Shown: piece after piece, positions 32,707 through 41,707 of the stretch
Position numbering within the stretch: the first letter of the stretch is position 1
Layout: every line of letters starts with the position of its first letter
From: IDS-8 sp040902105
Lineage (GTDB): Bacteria; Pseudomonadota; Gammaproteobacteria; Steroidobacterales; Woeseiaceae
Length of the DNA stretch: 64,000 nt
Direction of reading: 5' to 3'
Assembly: GCA_040902105.1 (NCBI GenBank)
Contig: JBBDXW010000026.1
Coordinates: 105,044-169,043 of the forward strand
Made by a program: the position numbers and the translations under genes
Notes under the pieces: model-generated
What the model saw: only the letters and a program-made list of their open reading frames with translations
Databases searched by the model: none
What the model was told of the DNA's origin: nothing

Positions 32707-35127
32707 ATGGGTTGGGTTGGAAAATCTCTGCGGCGTAAAGAAGACGAACGCCTTATACGGGGCAACGGCCTGTTCACCGACGACGAACAGATCGAGGGGA
32801 TGCTGCATCTTTTCATACTGCGTTCCCCATACGGTCATGCGCGCATCCGCAGCGTCGATACGTCGGCTGCTGAAGCGGTGCCGGGTGTTGCCTGCATCCT
32901 GACCGGCGCGGATATTAAGGAACAATGCACCCCTTTCATGCAGCTCGGGCCGGACCCCTGCGGCAAAATCGTCGATCTGCCGCTGGCGGTCGACAAAGTG
33001 GTCTTCCAGGGTGAACCGGTTGCGGCCGTGGCCGCATCCAGTGCAGCGATCGCGATGGATGCCGGGCAGCTGATCGAGGTCGACTACGACATGCTCGACG
33101 CGGTCGTCGACGCCGAAGAAGCACTGAACGATGAGGTCATCGTGCACGAAGGCGCCGGCACGAATCGCGTATGGCAGGGAGTGTTCGAATACGGTAACGT
33201 CGACAAGGCGTTTGCCGACGCCGCCCACGTGGTCAAGATCAACCGCCTGCATTTTCACCGGTTTTCCAGCGCCCCGCTCGAGACCAATGGCTGCGTGGCG
33301 GAATGGACTCGACAGGGCGATATCGATTTTCTCTGTAATAACTCGTTCCCGGGCTTTGCGAAACAATTACTTTCCCCCGGCCTGCGAGTGCCAATCGAAA
33401 AACTGCGAATGCGCAGCTACGACATCGGCGGCAGTTTTGGCGTCAAGATCTGGAACTACGTGTACATGGCACTGGCTGCCCTGGCGTCCAGAAAAACCGG
33501 CGGCCGCAAAGTCAAGTGGTCGGAAACCCGCACGGAACACCTTCTTGCATCCGGACACGGTAACGAGCGTACCTTCCTCGACACCGAAGTGGCTCTCGAC
33601 CGGGACGGCGTCATCACCGGTATCCGTTCACGTCACATCGATGACTGTGGCGCGTACACCCGCTATGAGCCGCTGGGCTGCGTGATCTGGTCCCAGGTTC
33701 TCCCCGGCGTGTACGGAGTAAGAAACATCCGCATTGATTTCACGCAGGTCCTTACCAATAAATGCCCCGTCGTCCCCAATCGCGGGTACTCGCGCATGCA
33801 GCATTTATGGTTCATGGAACGGATCATCGATATCTGCGCGCACGAGGTGGGTATACCAGCCGATGAAATGCGCCTGAAGAATTACGTCCGGGAGTTTCCG
33901 TACGAGACCCCCAATGGCTGCGTGTACGACTCCGGTGACTATCCGGCGATGCTCGCAATGGCAAAAGAGCTGATTGGATGGGACGAGTGGCAGCGCAAGA
34001 AAGCGCAGGCAAGGAAAGACGGCCGCTGGCTCGGCATCGGGATAGGCACTACGCTCGATTCCGGCACCAATAACTTTGGCCAGGCGCAGATAATGAATCA
34101 GTATCTGCCGTTTTCGGGGAACTCGGAAGTCTGCTCGATCCGCCTCGATTTCGACGGTTCGGTCATCGTAACGCTCGGCACAGGGCCCTCCGGACAGGGT
34201 CACGAAACGGCTGCGTCCCAGGTCGTCGCCGACGAACTCAACATCGATCCGTCCATGGTGCAGGTACGCCCGGGATTCGATTCAGCGTGGAATACGTTTT
34301 CCGGACATTCAGGAACTTACGCAAGCCAGTTTGCCGTGACAGGCCTCTCTGCTGTACATGGTGCGTGTCAAAAACTGAAAAAGCAGATGCTCCAGCTTGC
34401 GTCGTTCATCCTGGAGGCCAGCGACGACGACCTGGAGTTCGGCGTCGGCAGCGAAGGGCCGCAACTCAATGTCAAGGGTACCGACAAGAAGATCAATTAC
34501 TGGTACCTGAGCAACCTGGCCAACAACAACAACGCTGTCCTGGACGAGACCCTGGCGGACGTAACGTTGAACGTCCGCCACGTCTACCGGCCGCCGTTCA
34601 AGGTTCCCGACACCGGCAGAAAGTTTGGTAATCTGACCTTGACCTATGCCGCCCAATTGCATATCGCGGTCATCGAGGTCGACAAGGAAACCTGCCACGC
34701 AAAGATTCTTGCCTATGCCGCGGTTGACGATTGCGGCAATGTAATCAATCCGCAGATCGCCGAAGGCCAGGTACAGGGCGCGACGGGTCACGGACTCGGC
34801 GCCGCACTGATGGAGACGTTCAACTATGACGAAGCCGGCAATCTGCTGACGTCGACGTTCAGCGACTATTGTCCGATCACCTCCATGAATATGCCCGACA
34901 TTCAGTATGGAAATATCGAAACGCCTTCACCGTTCAGCTACAACGGCGCCAAGGGCATGGGCGAGGGAGGCGGCGCGCCGTTGCATACGGTGTCTGCGGC
35001 ATTGCAGGATGCCCTGCACTCGGCAGGCGTGATTGTCACGGACTCGCATCATTCGCCTCCGGAGGTGTTCCGGCGCATCCGGTCGCCCAATCGGGCGACG
35101 GCGGTCAGTGTCGAAACGCGCCGGTGA
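32707..35127 (+). CDS. molybdenum hydroxylase large subunit (CoxL-like) with atypical active-site loop
   Basis: The 806-residue molybdopterin-binding subunit of the xanthine oxidase family has GGSFGVKIWNY (about residue 240), GPSGQGHETAASQVVADEL (about 500) and GAKGMGEGGGAPLH, which holds the catalytic Glu (about 745). At the loop where CO dehydrogenases have AYxCSFR and form II relatives AYxGAGR, this protein reads PNRGYSRMQ. It is therefore probably not a CO dehydrogenase and is likelier to hydroxylate an N-heterocycle or aldehyde. A 120-base gap separates it from cofC. Confidence 0.9.
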   Translation: MGWVGKSLRRKEDERLIRGNGLFTDDEQIEGMLHLFILRSPYGHARIRSVDTSAAEAVPGVACILTGADIKEQCTPFMQLGPDPCGKIVDLPLAVDKVVFQGEPVAAVAASSAAIAMDAGQLIEVDYDMLDAVVDAEEALNDEVIVHEGAGTNRVWQGVFEYGNVDKAFADAAHVVKINRLHFHRFSSAPLETNGCVAEWTRQGDIDFLCNNSFPGFAKQLLSPGLRVPIEKLRMRSYDIGGSFGVKIWNYVYMALAALASRKTGGRKVKWSETRTEHLLASGHGNERTFLDTEVALDRDGVITGIRSRHIDDCGAYTRYEPLGCVIWSQVLPGVYGVRNIRIDFTQVLTNKCPVVPNRGYSRMQHLWFMERIIDICAHEVGIPADEMRLKNYVREFPYETPNGCVYDSGDYPAMLAMAKELIGWDEWQRKKAQARKDGRWLGIGIGTTLDSGTNNFGQAQIMNQYLPFSGNSEVCSIRLDFDGSVIVTLGTGPSGQGHETAASQVVADELNIDPSMVQVRPGFDSAWNTFSGHSGTYASQFAVTGLSAVHGACQKLKKQMLQLASFILEASDDDLEFGVGSEGPQLNVKGTDKKINYWYLSNLANNNNAVLDETLADVTLNVRHVYRPPFKVPDTGRKFGNLTLTYAAQLHIAVIEVDKETCHAKILAYAAVDDCGNVINPQIAEGQVQGATGHGLGAALMETFNYDEAGNLLTSTFSDYCPITSMNMPDIQYGNIETPSPFSYNGAKGMGEGGGAPLHTVSAALQDALHSAGVIVTDSHHSPPEVFRRIRSPNRATAVSVETRR

Positions 35128-35247
35128 AGCGCCGCACAGGGCAGAGATTCATCGGATTTCCTGACAACACTGATTCTCAAAAGAGCAAAGTGGTCGCAGT
35201 ACAATCTGCGCTATAGTCAATGCTGTAACGGCACAGCCGGAAGCTGC

Positions 35248-35931
35248 ATGATTGATACCTGCGCCATCGTCCCTGTAAAAGCATTCGATCGAGCGAAGTC
35301 ACGCCTAGCGTCGGTGCTGACGACCCCGCAGCGTGCGATCATCGCGCGCCTCATGGCGATCGATGTGCTGCGTGCGTTGTGCGCGGTCGCGGAAATAGGT
35401 CGCGTAGTGGTCATGGGTCAAGGCGAGCAGCAGGCTCGGCTGGCCAGCGACTACGGCTGCGATTACCTTGCCGACGATCCGGATCTTGATGTGTCGGGCA
35501 ATGTCACTCGTGCCACCCGCCTCCTGCCGATGGCCGAGGCTGGAACACTGCTCATCCTTTCGGCGGACCTTCCCACACTGACCGCCCGGGATATTCGTGC
35601 GTTGCTGGGCGAAAGCGAAAGCGAAGGAGGAGTTCTCATTTGCCGCGCCCTCCGGGACGGCGGCACCAATGCGCTGCTGGCATCACCGGCTGTCAGGCTG
35701 ACGTTCTCCTTCGGCAGCGGCAGCGCGCAGCGACACGCAAAGGCGGCCCGGGCTGTCGGGGAGCGAGTGAGGATCATGGACAACGTGGCCTTTCGGCGGG
35801 ATATCGATGTACCCGCGGACCTGGCCTGGCTCAGTCGCAACGGCAAATCCGGCGAGGCCATCGACTACCTCCGAAATTCAGGGCTCGCTGCCAGGCTGGC
35901 TCAACAACTGCCTGAAAGCATGGCATCGTAA
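35248..35931 (+). CDS. cofC: 2-phospho-L-lactate (or related) guanylyltransferase
   Basis: The 227-residue nucleotidyltransferase begins CAIVPVKAFDRAKSRLASVLT, the CofC GTP-binding start. It continues with DLDVSGNVTRAT, LLILSADLPTLTARDI and RDGGTNALLASP, and ends with FRRDIDVPADL. It activates a phospho-acid with GTP for CofD. Known homologues use 2-phospholactate, phosphoenolpyruvate or 3-phosphoglycerate; the choice here is not evident. A TATAGT box at 35212-35217 hints at its own promoter. fbiC follows 12 bases downstream. Confidence 0.93.
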   Translation: MIDTCAIVPVKAFDRAKSRLASVLTTPQRAIIARLMAIDVLRALCAVAEIGRVVVMGQGEQQARLASDYGCDYLADDPDLDVSGNVTRATRLLPMAEAGTLLILSADLPTLTARDIRALLGESESEGGVLICRALRDGGTNALLASPAVRLTFSFGSGSAQRHAKAARAVGERVRIMDNVAFRRDIDVPADLAWLSRNGKSGEAIDYLRNSGLAARLAQQLPESMAS

Positions 35932-35943
35932 GGCACGACGGTC

Positions 35944-38337
35944 ATGGACGCCTCGCGAAAGGAGCTGCTGCAGATCGCCGTATGGCCGCTGAATCGTCTG
36001 ATGAACTCGGCTGCGGCAATTCGTGACCTGGGCGCGGGCAACGTTGTGACCTACTCGCCCAAAGTATTCATCCCGTTGACGGAATTGTGCAGGGACGTTT
36101 GCCACTATTGCACCTATGCCAAGACGCCGCGGCGCGTGCAGAAACCCTATCTCGATCGCGAAAAGGTCCTCGAGATTGCGCTGGCGGGCAAACAGGCAGG
36201 CTGCCGTGAAGCGTTGTTCACTCTGGGCGACAAACCCGAATTGCGCTACAAGACCGCGCGGGACGCGCTTGCCGGCCTGAAGCACCAGACCACGATCGGT
36301 TACCTCGCTGAAATCGCCGAGCGGGTGCTCAACGAGACCGGCCTGCTGCCCCATCTCAATGCCGGCATCCTGACGTTGGCCGACTACCGGCGATTACGTG
36401 CCGTCGCACCGTCGATGGGCATCATGCTTGAAACGATTTCGCAACGCCTGTCCGAACGCGGCGGTCCGCATTTCGGCTCGCCGGACAAGGCTCCGTCGAT
36501 TCGCCTGCAGACGATCAGGGCTGCCGGCGAGGCGCGCGTACCGTTTACCAGCGGTATTCTGATCGGCATCGGCGAAACGCGGCTGGAACGCATTGACAGT
36601 TTACTGGCATTGCGTTCGCTGCATGAGGAATATGGACATATTCAGGAAGTCATTATCCAGAATTTTGTTCCCAAGGAAGGAACCAGGATGGCGCGTGCGC
36701 CGGCGCCGTCCAGGGAAGAGCTGCTGTGGACGATCGCCATTGCGCGGCATATTTTTGGCCCGTCCATGAGCATCCAGGCCCCGCCAAATCTGAATGCGGA
36801 GAGCCCCGGACAATTGATACGCGCGGGAATAAACGATTGGGGCGGCGTCTCGCCGGTAACGCCCGACCATGTCAACCCGGAGTCGCCCTGGCCACAGCTG
36901 CAGCAGCTTGCCGAAATCACTGCAGCAGAGAACAAGTCGCTGGTGCCGCGCCTGACAATTTACCGCTCGTTTATTGAGGCTCGCGACATCTGGCTCGACC
37001 CTGGGCTCGTGGGCAAGGTTCTTCGACATTCGGACAGCGATGGTTTCGCCCGTGACGACAGTCGGCCAGTCGAATGGGCGGTCGGCGCATGCGTTGCCCC
37101 GGACAACAGGCCCCGACAAAGAGGCGCGGTTTCCTCGCCGCCGACTGACTCACGGATTGACCGGATTCTTCGGGGTATCCGGACGGGCAATCGGCTCACG
37201 GACAGGGAAGTTGAAGTACTGTTCCGGGCGCGAGGAACAGATGTCGATACCGTATGTCAGGCAGCCGACCAACTGCGCGAGGAAGTGTCCGGCGACAACG
37301 TTACCTATGTCGTCAATCGAAATATCAATTACACAAACGTGTGCCTGTACAAATGTACGTTCTGCGCATTCTCCAAAGGTAAAGCCAGCGAAAATCTTCG
37401 TGGAGCGCCCTATGTCGTGGACCTCGATGAAATAGCACGGCGCACCGCTGAAGCCTGGGACCGCGGCGCGACGGAAGTATGCCTGCAGGGCGGCATCCAT
37501 CCGCAGTTCACTGGCCAGACGTACCTGGACATTTGCCGGACCGCGAAGCAGGCGGCGCCCGGGATTCACATCCACGCATTCTCTCCCCTCGAAGTGACGC
37601 ACGGCGCGAAAACGCTCAATCTGGCAAAGAAGAACTTCCTGGCCCGATTGCAGAATGCAGGCCTGGGCACCCTGCCCGGGACCGCGGCGGAAATCCTGGA
37701 CGACGACGTTCGTCAGGTTATCTGTCCGGACAAGGTCAATACGGGAGAGTGGCTGGAAACCATTGCGTCCGCGCACGAGCTCGGTCTACGGACAACGTCG
37801 ACCATCATGTTCGGACATATGGAAGAGATCCGGCACTGGGCCCGCCATCTGCTGGCCCTGCGAGACCTCCAGGAAAGGACCGGCGGCATAACGGAGTTTG
37901 TCCCTTTGCCGTACGTGCACATGGAAGCTCCCATGCATCGTCGCGGCCAGTCCCGACCCGGGCCGACGTATCGGGAAACAGTGCTTATGCACGCGGTCTC
38001 CCGGCTTGTACTTCATCCCTTGATTCGGAACATACAGGTGTCCTGGGTAAAACTCGGTCCTCTCGGGGTCATTGACTGCCTGAGTTCCGGTGCCAATGAT
38101 CTCGGCGGCACCTTGATGAACGAATCCATCTCGCGCGCGGCCGGTGCGAGCCACGGTCAGGAAATGGCGCCCGGCGCCATGAGCGAGCTGATTTCGGGCA
38201 TCGGCCGCACACCGATGCAGCGTGACACACTATACAGAGGTGTGTCGCCGGACCGGACCCTGGCGTCCTATAGCGCGCCACCACTCGAGGCCGTCCGCAA
38301 TCGGAGCGCGCGCGAATTCAGCGGATTGCGAAATTAA
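35944..38337 (+). CDS. fbiC: bifunctional FO synthase (CofG-CofH fusion)
   Basis: The 797-residue enzyme makes 7,8-didemethyl-8-hydroxy-5-deazariboflavin (FO) with two radical-SAM domains. The first [4Fe-4S] motif is CRDVCHYC (CofG, about residue 50). The second, CLYKCTFC, lies near residue 465 (CofH) within NRNINYTNVCLYKCTFCAFS. CofG-type MLETISQRLSERGGPHFGSPDK and CofH-type ELCLQGG-like (EVCLQGGIHPQF) stretches are present. The fused form is usual in actinobacteria and other aerobic bacteria; archaea have separate proteins. The two halves are joined by an about 50-residue linker. Confidence 0.96.
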   Translation: MDASRKELLQIAVWPLNRLMNSAAAIRDLGAGNVVTYSPKVFIPLTELCRDVCHYCTYAKTPRRVQKPYLDREKVLEIALAGKQAGCREALFTLGDKPELRYKTARDALAGLKHQTTIGYLAEIAERVLNETGLLPHLNAGILTLADYRRLRAVAPSMGIMLETISQRLSERGGPHFGSPDKAPSIRLQTIRAAGEARVPFTSGILIGIGETRLERIDSLLALRSLHEEYGHIQEVIIQNFVPKEGTRMARAPAPSREELLWTIAIARHIFGPSMSIQAPPNLNAESPGQLIRAGINDWGGVSPVTPDHVNPESPWPQLQQLAEITAAENKSLVPRLTIYRSFIEARDIWLDPGLVGKVLRHSDSDGFARDDSRPVEWAVGACVAPDNRPRQRGAVSSPPTDSRIDRILRGIRTGNRLTDREVEVLFRARGTDVDTVCQAADQLREEVSGDNVTYVVNRNINYTNVCLYKCTFCAFSKGKASENLRGAPYVVDLDEIARRTAEAWDRGATEVCLQGGIHPQFTGQTYLDICRTAKQAAPGIHIHAFSPLEVTHGAKTLNLAKKNFLARLQNAGLGTLPGTAAEILDDDVRQVICPDKVNTGEWLETIASAHELGLRTTSTIMFGHMEEIRHWARHLLALRDLQERTGGITEFVPLPYVHMEAPMHRRGQSRPGPTYRETVLMHAVSRLVLHPLIRNIQVSWVKLGPLGVIDCLSSGANDLGGTLMNESISRAAGASHGQEMAPGAMSELISGIGRTPMQRDTLYRGVSPDRTLASYSAPPLEAVRNRSAREFSGLRN

Positions 38338-38350
38338 CGGAGGCATTTCG

Positions 38351-38941
38351 TCATTGCTGATTGCGATACACTTCCTCGAGGCGCTCGTAATATCCACTCA
38401 CTTTCAGTCGCACCGTAACCGGGGCCTCACTGGTATTCAGCCAGTACCATCCGTGATGTCCTGAAAATGTCGCCGTGACCCGGCCATGACCCATGGAAAC
38501 GCCGTCCTTCTCCTCGTAGCGTACCGCCTCCCCTTCCGGGTAGTTGAACGGTTCCCCGTGCATGTCAACGTAGAGCGGCTGCTCAACCTCCCATGAATAC
38601 AAGAGAGTGTCGCCTTCCTGCATGCTGGCTTTGAACTCGACTTCTTCCAGTGATGCCAGTTCGATCACCACGTCTTCGTCCTTGAACGGTTCATCGTATG
38701 CTTTTTGAGAACCCGGCTCCGCGGCACGGACATCCCCGGCAATGATTGCGGCAAGCTCGTCGCTGACTTCGGGCGCTTCCGGATTCAAGTCATTCAGTCC
38801 GATAACGCGGCCGATGGATGTCGGATCGATGCCGTACTCCGCCGGTAAGACAACTGTGAGCAACAGTATGATTGCAACGACCAGTGCAGCAACCGTGGCC
38901 CACCATAACCGTGCCGGGGATTCCGTCTTCGGCGTGATCAT
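38351..38941 (-). CDS. single-pass membrane protein of unknown function
   Basis: The product of about 196 residues starts MITPKTESPARLWWATVAALVVAIILLLTVV, an N-terminal membrane anchor. The periplasmic domain is acidic and ends in a beta-rich region with HGRVTATFSGHHGWYWLNTSEAPVTVRLKVSGYYERL. A cupredoxin- or lectin-like sandwich is possible but not proven. The ATG at 38941 overlaps the stop of the HupE-like gene. The family is not recognised; it is the last gene of a four-gene membrane operon. Confidence 0.7.
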   Translation of the reverse strand: MITPKTESPARLWWATVAALVVAIILLLTVVLPAEYGIDPTSIGRVIGLNDLNPEAPEVSDELAAIIAGDVRAAEPGSQKAYDEPFKDEDVVIELASLEEVEFKASMQEGDTLLYSWEVEQPLYVDMHGEPFNYPEGEAVRYEEKDGVSMGHGRVTATFSGHHGWYWLNTSEAPVTVRLKVSGYYERLEEVYRNQQ

Positions 38942-39651
38942 GCGAGTAAATATCCTGTCAGTTGATAACCCATCAAGACGAAACCGGCGGTCAACAAGAG
39001 CCAATTGGCGGCAAAAGCCTGGCTCGCAAAGCGGCCGCTCCTGCGCCAGAAAGTAAACACTATCAGCATGGCGGCGAGCGCCACGAGTTGACCCAGTTCT
39101 ACCCCCACATTGAATGACAGTATGTTTGCGACCAGGCCGTCCGGCGAGAGAGATACCGATTGGAGTTTCGTTGCCAGGCCGAATCCGTGACACAGTCCGA
39201 AAATTGCCACCGCCGCCCTGGTGTTCGGATTGAGACCAAGTGCCTTGAACCCTCCCATGTTCTCGAAAGCCTTGTACGCCACCGACAGTCCGATGATTGC
39301 ATCCACTAGGTACGGGTTGAAATGGATTCCGGCGAGTACGCCCGTTAACAGCGTCGCGCTGTGGCCCAATGCAAACAAGGTCACATAGACCGCAACGTCC
39401 TTAAGGCGATAAAGAAAGAATATGACGCCCGCGAGGAACAGCAGGTGATCGATGCCGGTGACCATATGCTTGGCGCCTAAATATGCATACGGTCCGATCG
39501 CTGGGCCTTCGTTTGCCAAAAGGAACAAGGTATCCCGGTCGCTGACACCGTGCGCCAGGCAAGGCGCGGCAAAAAGGAGGCCCGCGAACATAACGCAGCT
39601 CAGCCCGACCGGACCGCGCGAGTGCTCCGGCAGGATTGGCAGGAAGGTCAT
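38938..39651 (-). CDS. HupE/UreJ-like membrane protein
   Basis: This protein of about 237 residues begins with a signal-like helix ending AAPCLAHG. It has the histidine-bearing HupE/UreJ stretch YAYLGAKHMVTGIDHLLFLAGVIFFL, then LFALGHSATLLTG and GLCHGFGLATKL; the conserved His residues lie in membrane helices and may bind nickel, copper or another metal. ATG 39651 overlaps the upstream stop by 4 bases. Neither hydrogenase nor urease genes are near, so it may be a metal-uptake helper for another system. Confidence 0.82.
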   Translation of the reverse strand: MTFLPILPEHSRGPVGLSCVMFAGLLFAAPCLAHGVSDRDTLFLLANEGPAIGPYAYLGAKHMVTGIDHLLFLAGVIFFLYRLKDVAVYVTLFALGHSATLLTGVLAGIHFNPYLVDAIIGLSVAYKAFENMGGFKALGLNPNTRAAVAIFGLCHGFGLATKLQSVSLSPDGLVANILSFNVGVELGQLVALAAMLIVFTFWRRSGRFASQAFAANWLLLTAGFVLMGYQLTGYLLA

Positions 39652-40124
39652 TCGAGGTAGGGAATCATGCGCCCGAGGACAATGACGGTCGTCCACAAAA
39701 GCATCGATAGCCCCGCGATCCACCGGGCCAGCGTACGCGGATCCGCGTTCGTATCGGAAAGGATGTCCGCGTGAACAGCAATCTTGAACCATATCGCGTT
39801 GAGGCCGGCGAGCAGGATTGCCAGCATCTTGAGGCGGAACGCAAAGTTCGAATAGTAACGAGACGGGTCGGAGAACAGAAACAGGGTGCCCGTGACCAGG
39901 TTTATGCCAAAACCGGCCATGGACACGGGAATGAACGGCAAAACGGCTTTAAGGGGGATGCGCCGTGCCAGGCCCATGAAACGCAAGTCCACTACGTACA
40001 TGGAACCGATCAACAGGATCAGGCCGAAGAAATGCAGCGTTTCCAGAGCCGGGAATACCCAGGCAGTCTCGAGCACAAAACGCGCCAGTCTGCTGCCTTC
40101 CATCCATGCAAGAACGCCCTCCAT
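39648..40124 (-). CDS. four-helix membrane protein (DUF6644-like), copy 2
   Basis: A 158-residue membrane protein with four hydrophobic helices, starting MEGVLAWMEGSRLARFVLET. It includes LHFFGLILLIGSMYVVDLRFMG and ends LWTTVIVLGRMIPYLE. It is clearly related to the gene just upstream (40130-40600): both share a W-x-x-LAR N-terminus, an -RxLG/MGxA- loop and an xGRxI end. The His in helix 1 could bind haem or a metal. Function unknown. Confidence 0.72.
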   Translation of the reverse strand: MEGVLAWMEGSRLARFVLETAWVFPALETLHFFGLILLIGSMYVVDLRFMGLARRIPLKAVLPFIPVSMAGFGINLVTGTLFLFSDPSRYYSNFAFRLKMLAILLAGLNAIWFKIAVHADILSDTNADPRTLARWIAGLSMLLWTTVIVLGRMIPYLE

Positions 40125-40129
40125 AGCTC

Positions 40130-40600
40130 CTAATAAAAATCCCAATAGGCAATGAGCCGGCCGGCGACTATCACACCGATCCACACGGCAATCGAGAGTG
40201 CGGCGATACTCTTGACGGCCGCCTGGGACGTTTTCTGCGCTGAATCCGCTGGGCCAAATATACGGCGTGACAACAGAACCAGCAGGATGCCGCCCGTTAT
40301 CAGAAGAATGACTTTGATCCTGAATGGATTACTTTCGTAAAAGGAGTTGGCACTCGCCATGAACAGCATGGTCCCGGATACGACATTTATCAGCAGTCCC
40401 AGGAGCGCGACCCTGAACAGCGCCTTCAGCGGAAGTATCGGGACGCCCGGCGCGAAGCCGAGCACCCGGAAATTGATCATCAGCACGATTCCGACGAGGA
40501 TAGCCATGCCTACGGCGTGTCCGCTCAGCACGATCGGATAGCCCCAGATGCTTTCCTGCACCATCCTCGCCAGGTCCGTGCTTTCGAGCCAATCAAGCAA
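40130..40600 (-). CDS. four-helix membrane protein (DUF6644-like), copy 1
   Basis: A 156-residue membrane protein paralogous to the next gene. It opens with a TTG codon (40598-40600) after GGAG and reads LLDWLESTDLARMVQESIWGYPIVLSGHAVGMAILVG. Four helices are predicted and the C-terminus is WIGVIVAGRLIAYWDFY. It is the first gene of the four-gene membrane operon, and the 38-bp half-site motif lies about 130-165 bases upstream. Function unknown. Confidence 0.7.
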   Translation of the reverse strand: MLDWLESTDLARMVQESIWGYPIVLSGHAVGMAILVGIVLMINFRVLGFAPGVPILPLKALFRVALLGLLINVVSGTMLFMASANSFYESNPFRIKVILLITGGILLVLLSRRIFGPADSAQKTSQAAVKSIAALSIAVWIGVIVAGRLIAYWDFY

Positions 40601-40727
40601 TTTACGCAGACTCCATTATAAATCTAACCGTACACGAACCTGGGCCGACCGAACGCACCGCCGGCGCCACCGCGTATCGCCATCCCGGAAGCCACCGGTC
40701 CATTAAAAGCCCGCTGCTGGGCGACTA

Positions 40728-40765
40728 CAATCCGAATATCGCAGCCAATATCCCTTCGCTGCACG
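40728..40765. promoter_or_regulatory. AraC-type direct-repeat motif, site 1
   Basis: Half A is CAATCCGAATATCGCAG and half B is CAATATCCCTTCGCTGCA. It nearly matches three other sites (53493, 56744 and 58873). It lies between the end of an MBL-fold gene and the start of the membrane operon, in the orientation expected for the operon. Confidence 0.55.
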
Positions 40766-40772
40766 AATCCGA

Positions 40773-41687
40773 TCACAGGCTCACGTTGTCAGCCAACATG
40801 ACTTCAGGCTCGGGTGTGTCTTCCAGTCCCCAGCCTCCCATCAGGTAATGATGAACGATGCGTATCGCCATCTGGCCGATGTGATCGTCGAATCCATCCA
40901 TGTCGCCAAACCGGTCAGCAAGTTTCTGACTGACATATCCTCGCATAGGTTCATAGGCCCAAATCGGCACAAACTCTGCAAATGCATTCTGGCTTTCGAT
41001 CTGCACTGCCTGAATCAACTCGCAGCCTCTCTCAAAACCTTCGCGATGAGTGAGGTCAAAGCGGCCCGGAACGAAGGTTTCCCAATCGAGCTCGAGAAAC
41101 CCGCGCATGAATTTAACGAAGTTGGTGAAATGGTAATCCGGCATAAACCCGTATCTTGCGTTGGCAAGGATTGTGTCGGATGAGAATAGTATTTTTTCCT
41201 CCGTGAAATGAGCGCTGATATTTCCGGATCCATGCGTCGGACCGGGATTCAATAGCGTGAACCCCACCCCATCGACATTCATCCTGTTTTCGGAACCGGT
41301 GACGACCATCGTCGGCAGCAGCTGGCCTTCCGCCTGTCTTAGTTTGATTACCTTGGCACAGATTTCGTCGGCAATTACGTTCGCGTCAGGCGCCAGATCG
41401 GCTGCGAATCCCGTGTGGTCGAGATGGTCGTGCGTATAGATGACGCATTTTATCGGCTTTCCCGGAATAGCGGCTTCAATGCTGCGTCTGTAAGCTCGAG
41501 CGCGCCCTGGAGTGCCAAAGGTATCGAACGCAATGACGCCGGTGTCACCTTCGGCAAATAACGTACGGCAGTGTCCGTCGCTTACTGTCCATACTCGATC
41601 GGACAGTTGCTTCGTTGTCATTTCAGGTTCGACAGCGAGGTAGCCCTGGCTTGTTTCCCGGGTAAATTTGCCGCGATTTTCAGGCAT
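40773..41687 (-). CDS. MBL-fold metallo-hydrolase A
   Basis: This product of about 304 residues has the zinc motif YTHDHLDHTGFAADL (HxHxDH) and later NPGPTHGSGNISAHF with another metal His, then LFSSDTILAN with the bridging Asp. There is no signal peptide. It resembles alkylsulfatase/lactonase-type MBL enzymes and is paralogous to the gene upstream (41708-42646). ATG 41687 is preferred because the longer frame runs into the neighbour's end. The substrate is unknown. Confidence 0.88.
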   Translation of the reverse strand: MPENRGKFTRETSQGYLAVEPEMTTKQLSDRVWTVSDGHCRTLFAEGDTGVIAFDTFGTPGRARAYRRSIEAAIPGKPIKCVIYTHDHLDHTGFAADLAPDANVIADEICAKVIKLRQAEGQLLPTMVVTGSENRMNVDGVGFTLLNPGPTHGSGNISAHFTEEKILFSSDTILANARYGFMPDYHFTNFVKFMRGFLELDWETFVPGRFDLTHREGFERGCELIQAVQIESQNAFAEFVPIWAYEPMRGYVSQKLADRFGDMDGFDDHIGQMAIRIVHHYLMGGWGLEDTPEPEVMLADNVSL

Positions 41688-41707
41688 CGTACTGCAATCT
41701 CCGGCGT

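Noticed and set aside
32707..35127. True CO dehydrogenase
   Set aside because: The CODH loop AYxCSFR is absent; PNRGYSRMQ is present instead, so only family membership is claimed.
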